DNA of 7,303 bases from Thermodesulfobacteriota bacterium (GTDB taxonomy: Bacteria; Desulfobacterota; Desulfomonilia; Desulfomonilales; Desulfomonilaceae), in the NCBI GenBank assembly GCA_030837305.1, contig JAUPKT010000472.1, positions 1-7,303 on the forward strand, given 5' to 3'. Shown here one piece after another: positions 1 to 6,860 of this stretch. A model generated the notes under the pieces. The model had not been told where the DNA came from. It saw nothing but the letters and a program-made list of their open reading frames with translations, and searched no databases. The position numbers and the translations under genes are program-made. Every line of letters starts with the position of its first letter. The stretch's first letter is position 1.

Positions 1-107
1 CCACTAGACGTTATCTTTTGCCCTAAGAATACAATAAGCTTCAAGGATTGATTGGTCAAGGAAAACGGATCGGCAACATCTTTGTCTTGATCCATTGCCT
101 CTTTCAT
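1..107 (-). CDS. Possible partial hypothetical protein, running off left edge
   Basis: A reverse-strand frame is open from the left edge up to base 221, where a TGA closes it. The first ATG in that frame is at 105-107, giving a product that begins MKEAMDQDKDVADPF and continues past the edge. The frame upstream of that ATG also reads like ordinary protein, but it contains no ATG, GTG or TTG start and ends on a stop, so the true start is unclear; it may be a decayed or truncated gene. No ribosome binding site precedes 107; an AGAGG lies only 2 bases before the next in-frame ATG (95). The frame overlaps a plausible promoter for the rightward transporter gene. I do not recognise the family. A chance open frame of this length is not very unlikely, so confidence is low. 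Confidence 0.25.
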   Translation of the reverse strand, partial: MKEAMDQDKDVADPFSLTNQSLKLIVFLGQKITSS

Positions 108-115
108 TCGATAAT
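87..115 (+). promoter_or_regulatory. Candidate sigma70 promoter for the AEC transporter gene
   Basis: TTGATC at 87-92 matches the -35 consensus at 4 of 6 bases. GATAAT at 110-115 matches the -10 consensus at 5 of 6, and the spacer is exactly 17 bases. Transcription would start near base 122, leaving an untranslated leader of about 90 bases before the start codon at 212. Found by eye only. Confidence 0.4.
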
Positions 116-211
116 AGGCGTCATGAAGCTGTGCCCTCGATTGTCTACAGAAAGCAGATCCCTGCTTGGGAACATCAAATGCTGTCTTGACCTGAGACCG
201 GCTGTTGCTGA

Positions 212-1138
212 ATGACGTTAATCATCAATAGTGTCCTGCCCATATTTGCCGTCATAGTCCTCGGGAGCTTTCTCAAGCGAGTGGGATGGCTTGACGATGC
301 CTTCATCAGGGCATCGGACAGGATGATCTACTATCTTTTTTTCCCCTGCTTGCTGTTCTGGAAAATCGGAAAACCCGCGAAGACTGGAACCATGGAATGG
401 GATCTGATTCTGTTGGTACTTGGTGCGGTCTTTCTCGTTTTCGTGATGAGTCTTGTATTTGTGCGGCTGTTCCGGGTTCCGGACTATGAGGTAGGGTCTT
501 TTTCCCAGAGCTGCTATCGTTTCAACACATACATAGGGATGGCTCTGATATTGTCATCGGTTGGAGAGGAAGGAGTACGGCTGTTCGGGATTCTCATAGG
601 GTTTATCATTCCCTTTATCAACGTCCTGGCGGTATCCAGCATGATCTTCTACTCAGGGGGACTGGCTGCTGATCAGGGAAAAGCAGGGATGGTTCTCAAG
701 GCGATGGTTTCAAATCCCCTCATTGCGGCATGCGTCTCTGGAGTCGTGTACGCGAGAGTCGGGCCGCCCTTCCCCCTGTTTGTTGAGAACACGTTTGCAC
801 TGGTGTCGTTACTCACCCTACCCCTAGCCCTGCTCTCAATTGGAGGGACCTTGACCTTTTCGGGGTTGAAAAATCATTTGGGCAAGGCATTGACTGCCGC
901 AGCATTTAAATTGGTCGTCCTGCCCGTCGTGGGGTATGCCCTCTTGAAGGTTTTTGGCGTGGCAGTTCCGGCGTTCACGGTGGCCATGATATACTTTGCT
1001 TTGCCCACATCCCCGCAGAATTACATCCTGTCATCACAACTCAACAGCGACATAGAGCTTGCCACCTCAGCCATTGTCTTATCAACTGTCCTGTCAATGG
1101 TGTCGCTCTCCGCCGTGCTGCTGATTTTCGGGCAGTGA
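212..1138 (+). CDS. AEC family (auxin efflux carrier-like) membrane transporter
   Basis: A 308-residue integral inner-membrane protein of the AEC family (Mem_trans fold, YfdV/MleP/MdcF-like). In bacteria such carriers move small carboxylates such as malate or malonate, or amino-acid-like compounds. The N terminus shows the family signature: a first helix starting INSVLPIFAVIVLG, then LKRVGWLDD and the segment YYLFFPCLLF. About ten hydrophobic stretches follow, split by a short hydrophilic loop near residues 150-160. The last third has the conserved YFALPTSPQNYILSSQ and ELATSAIVLSTVLSM motifs. Length is normal for the family and the gene looks intact. The ATG is the first possible start, since an in-frame TGA (209-211) lies directly before it, but no clear Shine-Dalgarno sequence is seen. 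It stands alone and converges on the phosphatase gene 110 bases downstream, so context gives no firm substrate. Family call sure; substrate unknown. Confidence 0.93.
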   Translation: MTLIINSVLPIFAVIVLGSFLKRVGWLDDAFIRASDRMIYYLFFPCLLFWKIGKPAKTGTMEWDLILLVLGAVFLVFVMSLVFVRLFRVPDYEVGSFSQSCYRFNTYIGMALILSSVGEEGVRLFGILIGFIIPFINVLAVSSMIFYSGGLAADQGKAGMVLKAMVSNPLIAACVSGVVYARVGPPFPLFVENTFALVSLLTLPLALLSIGGTLTFSGLKNHLGKALTAAAFKLVVLPVVGYALLKVFGVAVPAFTVAMIYFALPTSPQNYILSSQLNSDIELATSAIVLSTVLSMVSLSAVLLIFGQ

Positions 1139-1248
1139 AGACCACACCGTGCCACTTTTCCAAAGCGATTCTCAAGTACACTCTTGAATTCGTTACACGG
1201 TTTATCAATGCATTCACTGGGTCCGAAATTGCTTCGTTACTGGGAGCC

Positions 1249-2061
1249 TTAAATCTCTTTGAGATGCCGCACAAATAGTGCATGAGAGTTTTTTGGAGCA
1301 GCGATCAAAGGCTGGTCTATCCTTTTTCCGTCAAGGTATTCACCTACATGAAAGTCTGTTCCGTCAAGAAACTTGATCTGCCCTCCGGCTGCCTCAAGGA
1401 TAATGCTTCCGGCTGCAAGATCCGGGATACTTACATTTTTTAATATGCAGGCATCCGCTGCCCCGCGTGCAACATACGCCAAATGACCTGCAGAGGAACC
1501 AAAGTTTCTTATTTTGCCGGGAAAGTCGCTGACAAAATCGCGATGGAATCTTGAATAAACGAGGATAAGACTTTCGTTATCCACCGTGGGATCCTGTCTG
1601 ACATGAATAGGCTGATCGTTGAGCAATGCTTCACGGTCAGCGTACGCAGAGTAGAGTTCATTTGTTACGGGCAAGTAAAGGAAGCCGAGTACGGGCCAAA
1701 AGAGTTCAAAAAGAGCGGCGCTGACTCCCCATACCGGCATTCCGGCCTGAAAGGAGGCAGCTCCATCCAACGTGTCGAGAATCCATAAGAAACGAGGGCA
1801 GTCATCAGAGGACATTTGGTCTGCGGTCAATTCTCGGAGAAAACAGTGTCCATCAAAGCTGTCGTGAATCTTACCTGAAATCATCTTCCATGCTGCGTTG
1901 TCGGCAAGGGTAACAAGTTCATCATCGAATTTGGTGCTCTTATTGCCTTTACCGTACATCTCCATGAGAAGTGAGCCGCTTTTTCGAAGTGAGTTTTCGA
2001 CAAATTCTTTGAGGGTTCGTAAATCGCGGTCACTGAGGGATTGCTGTTCGTAAAGTGTCAT
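1249..2061 (-). CDS. Inositol monophosphatase family protein with altered active-site motif
   Basis: A 270-residue cytosolic protein of the metal-dependent, lithium-sensitive phosphatase superfamily (inositol monophosphatase, SuhB, CysQ, FBPase IV). The metal ligands can be placed: E77 in FLREL (family GEE), D96 and D99 in ILDTLDGAASF (family DPIDGT.NF), and D214 in IPDLAAGSIILEAAGG (family WD.AAG..L..EAGG). Three departures are visible. The second Glu of GEE is Leu, the Trp before D214 is Pro, and the Thr after DG, which helps activate the water in characterised enzymes, is Ala101. The substrate is therefore uncertain; it may be a divergent phosphatase rather than a true inositol monophosphatase. 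The start is well supported: GGAG (reverse strand, 2068-2071) sits 6 bases before the ATG. It is divergent from the CoA-transferase gene and convergent with the transporter, so probably monocistronic. Confidence 0.85.
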   Translation of the reverse strand: MTLYEQQSLSDRDLRTLKEFVENSLRKSGSLLMEMYGKGNKSTKFDDELVTLADNAAWKMISGKIHDSFDGHCFLRELTADQMSSDDCPRFLWILDTLDGAASFQAGMPVWGVSAALFELFWPVLGFLYLPVTNELYSAYADREALLNDQPIHVRQDPTVDNESLILVYSRFHRDFVSDFPGKIRNFGSSAGHLAYVARGAADACILKNVSIPDLAAGSIILEAAGGQIKFLDGTDFHVGEYLDGKRIDQPLIAAPKNSHALFVRHLKEI

Positions 2062-2191
2062 GTGAAACTCCGTTATTGTTAGGAAAAATGATTTTCATAA
2101 GGCCGGGTCTGCCGAGGAAACAGCATCGAGTTAATATCTGTGAATGGCAAACCGATGAAAGTGATGCAAACCATCTACTGAGATCTACGCC

Positions 2192-2263
2192 TGAATGTCA
2201 AGAAAATGAAACGTGGGAGAGAAATTTCTATTTTTTCTTGACTTCATGAAGAGAATTCAAGAA
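2192..2263 (+). repeat. Inverted repeat with alternative arms in the leader of the CoA-transferase/GNAT gene
   Basis: GTCAAGAAAA (2197-2206) is the exact reverse complement of TTTTCTTGAC (2233-2242). Skipping one base (T2196) adds four more pairs, TGAA (2192-2195) with TTCA (2243-2246), giving a 14-bp stem with one bulge and a 26-base loop. The loop contains a perfect 10-bp palindrome, AGAAATTTCT (2220-2229). A third copy of the arm core, TCAAGAA at 2257-2263, can pair with the same TTCTTGA (2235-2241) across a 15-base loop holding the palindrome TTCATGAA (2243-2250). Arms 1-2 and 2-3 are mutually exclusive if transcribed. The element ends 31 bases before the start codon. It could be a protein operator, an RNA switch or attenuator, or a remnant terminator; the sequence does not decide. 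Confidence 0.6.
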
Positions 2264-2294
2264 CCATCGTCTAAGCAAAGTAGAGGCAAAGTAA

Positions 2295-4172
2295 ATGAAT
2301 CTTAAAGAGAAATTTGGCGGAAAAATTGTCTCCCCGGAAAAGGCCGCGTCTCAGGTAAGAAATGGTGATAGGATTTTCTTGGGCAGCATGTGTGCTGAAC
2401 CCAGCATCATAGTAGCCGCTTTGTCCGATTCAAGGGTTGAGGACGTGGAGATCATACAATTTATGACAGGCCGATCAGCAGCCAAACTTGCGGAAAAAGG
2501 CCGTGATCGATTCAGAATAAAGACGTTTTTCTTGGGCGGACTAGGGGGCAACACACAAGAGGCCGCTGAAGCGGATTACGTTCCTCTGTTTCATTCTCAA
2601 ATACCCTTTTTTCTGAGAAATAGGCGAATTCCCATAGATATCGCTATTGTCCAGGTATCCGAACCGGATCGATTCGGGCGTTTCAGTTTGGGAACGTCAG
2701 TGGACGTTAGTCTTTCTGCAGTTGAATCTGCACGCATGGTCATAGCCCAGGTCAACCGCAATATGCCGCGAACCCAAGGGGATACCCTCATTCAGGGGGA
2801 TCGAATAGCCTACTTTGTGGAGCATGATGAGGAACTCTTTGAATTGCCCGGGGAGACACTCGGTGAGAAGGAGAAGAAAATAACCAAGTACTGTAGCGAA
2901 CTCATCGAAGACGGCTCAATAGTTCAGTTTGGATTTGCGGGTATCTCGAAGGGCCTGATGGATTATCTTAAAGATCGCAAGAATCTCGGCATTCACACTG
3001 AGATTTTCACTGATGCCCTTATGGATTTGATGGATGCGGGTATCATCAATAATTCCACGAAGAAGATGTATCGAGGCAAGTGCCTGGCAACGACCTGCAT
3101 GGGAACGAAAAGATTATATGAATTTGTCCATGAGAATTCAGTGGTGGAGCTATATCCTTCCGATTTTGTGCTGAATCCTACATTCATTGCTCAGAATGAT
3201 CGCATGATATCAATTAATCTTGCTTTGCAAGTTGATCTGAAGGGGCAGATTCGCCAAGGCAAGCCAACGTGGACGGCATTTGAAAGTTCAGGCGGGGATC
3301 ATGATTTCATGAGGGGAGCAACCCTTTCTCAGGGAGGACGATCCGCAATCTGCTTGCGATCAACCTCTCTCACAAGCGGACGCTCCACCATAGTTCCCTC
3401 TTTTGGGCCAAAATCCTCTGTCATAATGAATCGAGGTGAAGTTAATTACGTGGTAACTGAATATGGAATAGCCTACTTGGGCGGTAAATCAATCCGAGAG
3501 AAGGCCATGGCTCTGGTCGAAATAGCCCACCCCGATCACAGAGAAAATCTTATGCGGGAAGCTCGAGAACTGGGATATGTCTATCCAAATCAAGTGTACT
3601 GTTGCATGGCGTCCCCGGCGCTTCGAGAAAGGGTCCGCACTGATCGCGAATTCGGGGGAGGGGTAAAGGCCCATATCAGAGTGGCAAAACCCACAGATGA
3701 ATCCATGATGAGAGACCTTTTTTACCATTTATCAGAAAGCTCTGTCTATTTTCGGTATTTCAGTCCCAAACGGAGTATGCCGCTCGCCAATCTCCAAAAA
3801 TACCTCAATATTTCTGAAGAGGAGGGGTTGTCGATCGTAGTCACGACGGGTCCGCGAGAAAACAGAAGCATGATTGCAGAGGCGCGATACATGCTCATTC
3901 AAGGGGGCGATAGCGCGGACACAGCATTCATGGTCGATGAACACTACCAGGGAAAGGGTATCGCAACGTTTCTCCTTCACTATCTGATTGAAATCGCAAA
4001 AGAACGCAACGTAAGGGGCTTTCGTGCAGATGTATTGCTGGACAATCAACCAATGCTCCGTGTGTATGATAGTGTGCCTTACGTGATTCACAAGACCATA
4101 GATTCCGGTGTGGTGGAACTGAGATTTAGATTTGACGAGCCGAAAATGTCAGGTGAAGAAGTAAAAACCTAA
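2295..4172 (+). CDS. Acetyl-CoA hydrolase/CoA-transferase fused to a C-terminal GNAT acetyltransferase
   Basis: A 625-residue two-domain cytosolic enzyme. Residues 1 to about 455 form a family I CoA-transferase of the acetyl-CoA hydrolase / 4-hydroxybutyrate CoA-transferase group, which moves CoA between short carboxylic acids through a glutamyl-CoA intermediate. E236 in LGIHTEIFTDALMDL fits the catalytic glutamate (compare Glu238 of clostridial 4-hydroxybutyrate CoA-transferase). NYVVTEYGIAYLGGKS (384-399) is a conserved C-terminal block of the same family. Residues about 457-613 form a GNAT domain with the acetyl-CoA loop QGKGIA (552-557) and a SVYFRYFS segment (483-490) resembling the GNAT part of Pat-type protein lysine acetyltransferases. 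The fusion is continuous, with no stop between domains. GAGG (2283-2286), 8 bases before the ATG, supports the start. The histidine kinase gene follows after 106 bases. Donor and acceptor acids and any protein target of the GNAT domain are unknown. Confidence 0.92.
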   Translation: MNLKEKFGGKIVSPEKAASQVRNGDRIFLGSMCAEPSIIVAALSDSRVEDVEIIQFMTGRSAAKLAEKGRDRFRIKTFFLGGLGGNTQEAAEADYVPLFHSQIPFFLRNRRIPIDIAIVQVSEPDRFGRFSLGTSVDVSLSAVESARMVIAQVNRNMPRTQGDTLIQGDRIAYFVEHDEELFELPGETLGEKEKKITKYCSELIEDGSIVQFGFAGISKGLMDYLKDRKNLGIHTEIFTDALMDLMDAGIINNSTKKMYRGKCLATTCMGTKRLYEFVHENSVVELYPSDFVLNPTFIAQNDRMISINLALQVDLKGQIRQGKPTWTAFESSGGDHDFMRGATLSQGGRSAICLRSTSLTSGRSTIVPSFGPKSSVIMNRGEVNYVVTEYGIAYLGGKSIREKAMALVEIAHPDHRENLMREARELGYVYPNQVYCCMASPALRERVRTDREFGGGVKAHIRVAKPTDESMMRDLFYHLSESSVYFRYFSPKRSMPLANLQKYLNISEEEGLSIVVTTGPRENRSMIAEARYMLIQGGDSADTAFMVDEHYQGKGIATFLLHYLIEIAKERNVRGFRADVLLDNQPMLRVYDSVPYVIHKTIDSGVVELRFRFDEPKMSGEEVKT

Positions 4173-4278
4173 AGGACATAATAGCACTGTCTCTGAACGA
4201 CAATATTTGGTAACATAACAGAAAATACAGGCCTCACACATCTTCCAACAACTCCGTGAAACGGTTTCCGGAAGCAGG

Positions 4279-5463
4279 ATGGCCGTTGTGCTGTCAACAA
4301 TAGACCAAGTGGAATTAGAGGAACTGATTCAATTGGTACGGCTGAAAGAACCCCGTGACGATCTCATAGAACGTCTTATTCAAGAATTAGAATCACTCGT
4401 ACCTTTGAAGGCGGAGCAAACATCTATCATCGAGGCGTTCGACGGGTTGATATACGTGTGTTCAGAAAACTACACCATAGAATTCATGAACAGGCGATTC
4501 ATTGAACGAACCGGCCGTTATCCACTGGGGGAAAAATGCTATTCCGCTCTGCACGACCTCGATTCAATTTGTCCATGGTGTGTTAACCAAAAAGTTCAGA
4601 GGGGCGAAAAAGTCGAGTGGGAAGTGCTGAGTCCCAAGGACAATAGATATTATGCTATTGTGAATACACCTATCCATCGTCCCGATGGATCAATTTCGAA
4701 GATGGCCATGATCCGTGACATCACGAACTTGGTCCGAGCTGAAGAAACGCTGAAAAGCAGGACGGAGGAGCTTGAACGAAGTAACAAAGACTTGGAGCAG
4801 TTTGCATATATAGCGGCACACGATCTCCGCGAGCCTTTGTTGGCGGTTGCTGCTTATCTTAAGGTACTGGATCGTCGTTATAGTGGGAGACTGGATCTTG
4901 AGGCTGACAAGCTCATTGCAGGGGCCCTGAATGCCACTTTTAGGATGGATTCACTCATTCAGAGTCTTCTCGCGTATTCGAGAATAGGCAATGAGGCTCC
5001 TGGGTTTCAAAAGTCTAATTCTCAGGAAATCTTGGGCACGGCCATAGCCAACCTCCAATCCATGATTGATGAGACAGGGGCTCAAATAACTCACGATCCT
5101 TTGCCTTGGATAATGGTCAATCCGTCCCAATTACTACAGCTTTTTCAGAATTTATTGAGTAATGCCATAAAATTTGCCGGAGAAAAACCACCCATGATAC
5201 ATGTGGGGGTGACCCGATCGCAAGATTTGTGGCAATACGCCGTGAGCGATAACGGTATCGGAATAGAGCCCCCGTATTTTGACAGGATTTTCTTACTCTT
5301 CCAAAGGATTCGGAATCGGCCGGAATATCCGGGCGCAGGTATTGGTCTGGCCAATTGCCGACGTATCGTGGAACATCACGGGGGCAAGATTTGGGTGGAG
5401 TCGACCCCGGGAAGCGGTTCTACCTTCTATTTTACCATACCGGACAGGCAAGATTCGTCTTGA
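4279..5463 (+). CDS. Soluble PAS-domain sensor histidine kinase
   Basis: A 394-residue two-component histidine kinase with no transmembrane segment or signal peptide, so it senses inside the cell. A short helical N terminus (1-45) precedes one PAS domain (about 48-150), which carries C87, C98 and C101 spaced C-x10-C-x2-C. A coiled coil (about 152-175) leads to the HisKA domain, with the phospho-acceptor H181 in AAHDLREPL. The ATPase domain has the N box NLLSNAIKFA (291-300), G1 box DNGIGI (324-329), F box FDRIFLLF (334-341) and G2 box GAGIGL (352-357), ending in the usual STFYFTIP. HisKA and the catalytic core resemble the phytochrome/Cph1-type subgroup. There is no receiver domain and no response regulator gene nearby, so it is an orphan kinase. 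The start is fair: an in-frame ATG with only weak purine runs (CGGAAG, CAGG) just upstream. It may be co-transcribed with the CoA-transferase gene. The ligand is unknown. Confidence 0.93.
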   Translation: MAVVLSTIDQVELEELIQLVRLKEPRDDLIERLIQELESLVPLKAEQTSIIEAFDGLIYVCSENYTIEFMNRRFIERTGRYPLGEKCYSALHDLDSICPWCVNQKVQRGEKVEWEVLSPKDNRYYAIVNTPIHRPDGSISKMAMIRDITNLVRAEETLKSRTEELERSNKDLEQFAYIAAHDLREPLLAVAAYLKVLDRRYSGRLDLEADKLIAGALNATFRMDSLIQSLLAYSRIGNEAPGFQKSNSQEILGTAIANLQSMIDETGAQITHDPLPWIMVNPSQLLQLFQNLLSNAIKFAGEKPPMIHVGVTRSQDLWQYAVSDNGIGIEPPYFDRIFLLFQRIRNRPEYPGAGIGLANCRRIVEHHGGKIWVESTPGSGSTFYFTIPDRQDSS

Positions 5464-5536
5464 ATTCAACATGGTTCAACGGTGAAAGGTTTGGGCCTGG
5501 ACATAATCTACTGAAAGAAGCAATGTGGGGTTCGAG

Positions 5537-6259
5537 TCACTGCTTGCCTTCACAGGAAAGAGATTGATGAGTATAGCGAGTGGGATCATTGACCTTCGCC
5601 TCGGCAAAACCCCTTTTCCGAAGGATACAGCTTTCACAGTGTCCGCACGCTGACCCGATTGGATCGGGATCATAGCACGAATGCGTCAGCGAGTAATCCA
5701 CGCCCAATTCTAAGCCTTTCCTGATAATTTGTGCTTTGTTTAACTCGCTCAACGGCGTATGGATTTTGACGGTGAATTGACCTTCGACGGCTTTTTGAAT
5801 GGCTAGATTGGCCATATTTTCAAAAGCCGAGATATACTCGGGTCTACAGTCAGGGTAGCCTGAGTAATCCATGGCATTCACCCCAATAAAAATATGTCCT
5901 GTCTCGAAAACTTCTGCCAACGCAAGGGCAAGGGACAGAAAGATTGTATTGCGGGCTGGGACGTAAGTCACCGGTATGCATAGGCCTATTTGTTCAAGAG
6001 GCGTGTCCTTGGGAACATCTCGAGAGGAGGTCAATGCCGACCCCCCTATTGTTCCTAACGGTAGATCAAGAACTACATGCCGCTCAACTGTCATAAACGC
6101 AGCGATACGCCGCGCTGCCTCCAGTTCCACATGGTGGCGTTGGTGATAGTAAAATGTCAACGCGACCACGTCGAAACCACAGTCTTTTGCTATGGCAACA
6201 CAGGTGGCGGAATCTATACCCCCTGAGAGGAGTACAACAGCTTTTCCTTGATTGTCCAT
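5537..6259 (-). CDS. queC: 7-cyano-7-deazaguanine synthase QueC
   Basis: QueC converts 7-carboxy-7-deazaguanine to preQ0 using ATP and ammonia, a step on the path to queuosine in tRNA and to 7-deazaguanine bases in DNA. With the ATG at 6257-6259 the product has 240 residues, close to the usual length. It starts [20 protein letters not shown], with the PP-loop ATP motif SGGIDS at 12-17. The diagnostic block [10 protein letters not shown] lies at 131-140, and a C-terminal zinc site comprises C195, C205, C208 and C211 in [18 protein letters not shown]. The open frame extends 21 codons further to a TTG at 6320-6322. I prefer the ATG because family members begin about ten residues before SGG. Neither start has a good Shine-Dalgarno sequence, so the start is less sure than the function. 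No other que genes are in the window. It converges on the histidine kinase gene with 73 bases between stops and no clear terminator. Confidence 0.95.
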   Translation of the reverse strand: MDNQGKAVVLLSGGIDSATCVAIAKDCGFDVVALTFYYHQRHHVELEAARRIAAFMTVERHVVLDLPLGTIGGSALTSSRDVPKDTPLEQIGLCIPVTYVPARNTIFLSLALALAEVFETGHIFIGVNAMDYSGYPDCRPEYISAFENMANLAIQKAVEGQFTVKIHTPLSELNKAQIIRKGLELGVDYSLTHSCYDPDPIGSACGHCESCILRKRGFAEAKVNDPTRYTHQSLSCEGKQ

Positions 6260-6349
6260 GCCCAGACTTTTTGTAATCTTTATGTCGTCAATGGATAATC
6301 TATCAGAGAAATCTTTGTACAAGAAGAAAAACAGTCAAAATGCAACAGC

Positions 6350-6378
6350 AGTATAAGACCCCTGTCCAATGGAGACAA
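6350..6378 (-). promoter_or_regulatory. Candidate sigma70 promoter for queC
   Basis: On the reverse strand TTGTCT (6378-6373) matches the -35 consensus at 4 of 6 bases and TATACT (6355-6350) matches the -10 consensus at 5 of 6, with a 17-base spacer. Transcription would start near 6343. That leaves a leader of about 84 bases to the preferred ATG, or about 21 bases to the alternative TTG start. I saw no preQ1 riboswitch signature in this leader. Confidence 0.5.
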
Positions 6379-6491
6379 CTGCTGGAGTTTTTGCCAATCT
6401 CGGATAAAAGACGACAATCAAGGAAGGGAAAAAATCAACGAACGAAGCAATATGGTTTTGTGTGAATTTTTCCGGAACAATGTGCATCTTT

Positions 6492-6497
6492 TATAAT
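6492..6497 (+). promoter_or_regulatory. Consensus -10 box for the small RHH-like gene
   Basis: A perfect TATAAT lies here. The best -35 at 17-base spacing is TTTCCG (6469-6474), only 3 of 6 matches, so the promoter may depend on an activator or be weak. Transcription would begin near 6504, about 10 bases before the AAGGAG ribosome binding site at 6514-6519, a consistent arrangement. The remaining bases between the queC promoter and this box (about 6380-6465) show no recognised element. Confidence 0.5.
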
Positions 6498-6525
6498 TAG
6501 GAACCGAGACATCAAGGAGTTTGCC

Positions 6526-6834
6526 ATGGATAATTGCTCGATAACGACATCTGATGCATCAAACAACTGGCCGGATGGGACCATTTCGGCAAAATTAACC
6601 ATGAATCCTTATCTGCTTGCGATGGCATTCGAAAAAGCAATGCAGTCCCACATGCGATTGTGGGAGTTTATTAATATTGCTATCTGGGAAAAGTTAGGGA
6701 GTCCTGAATCGGACACGCTCATGGAATTTGCTGCAAACATGGAGTTAGAAGAAGAAGATCCGAAATGGAAGAAGAGACTGAAGATCGCAGCAAGGCATGA
6801 GTTCGAGTTGAGAGAGGCACTAAAGAAGAGTTGA
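6526..6834 (+). CDS. Small hypothetical protein, probable ribbon-helix-helix fold
   Basis: A 102-residue cytosolic protein with no signal peptide or membrane segment. The start is strong: AAGGAG at 6514-6519, 6 bases before the ATG, below a consensus -10 box. I do not recognise a named family. Residues about 19-58 show the pattern of a ribbon-helix-helix DNA-binding domain: a short strand (TISAKLTMN), a helix beginning at a proline (PYLLAMAFEKAMQSH), a turn, and a second helix (RLWEFINIAIWEKLG) in the place of the usual S.SEFI..AI...L. The rest (about 59-102) is highly charged and probably helical, with acidic EEEDP followed by lysine/arginine-rich stretches. RHH proteins often repress their own operon, and an 8-bp tandem repeat lies just downstream of this gene. 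The zinc-ribbon gene follows after 83 bases and may share its transcript. DNA binding is inferred from pattern only; it could instead be another small helical protein. Confidence 0.75.
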   Translation: MDNCSITTSDASNNWPDGTISAKLTMNPYLLAMAFEKAMQSHMRLWEFINIAIWEKLGSPESDTLMEFAANMELEEEDPKWKKRLKIAARHEFELREALKKS

Positions 6835-6844
6835 TGAGAATAGA

Positions 6845-6860
6845 GAAACGTCGAAACGTC
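6845..6860 (+). repeat. Tandem 8-bp direct repeat between the RHH-like and zinc-ribbon genes
   Basis: GAAACGTC occurs twice in perfect head-to-tail array (6845-6852 and 6853-6860). Each unit contains the palindromic core ACGT. Adjacent 8-bp sites are the arrangement bound by MetJ-type ribbon-helix-helix repressors, whose met boxes are 8 bp, and the gene just upstream looks RHH-like. Whether it is an operator is inference. Confidence 0.5.

Noticed and set aside
1139..1248. Possible bidirectional terminator between the convergent transporter and phosphatase genes
   Set aside because: The best hairpin is only 5 bp (TCAAG at 1172-1176 with CTTGA), AT-rich and without a T run on either strand.
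2080..2100. Fur-box-like AATGATTTTCAT upstream of the phosphatase gene
   Set aside because: It matches only about half of the 19-bp consensus, and no iron-related gene is next to it.
2238..2243. TTGACT as a -35 box for the CoA-transferase gene
   Set aside because: No -10-like hexamer occurs 16-18 bases downstream; the bases belong to the inverted repeat.
3732..4091. 119-codon open frame on the reverse strand inside the GNAT domain
   Set aside because: It is a shadow of a well-supported forward gene, with no family-like motifs and no ribosome binding site case.
4173..4278. Terminator or promoter between the CoA-transferase fusion and the kinase gene
   Set aside because: CCGT/ACGG (4 bp, 3-base loop) is too short and lacks a T run; TTGGTA at 4207-4212 has no -10 at the right spacing.
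5464..5536. Possible terminator between the histidine kinase and queC
   Set aside because: Only a 4-bp stem (TTCA/TGAA around ACGG) and short TTCAAC direct repeats are present; no GC-rich stem or T tract.
6260..6343. preQ1 riboswitch in the queC leader
   Set aside because: The short stem with the A-rich tail typical of the type I aptamer is not visible, and no type II features were recognised.
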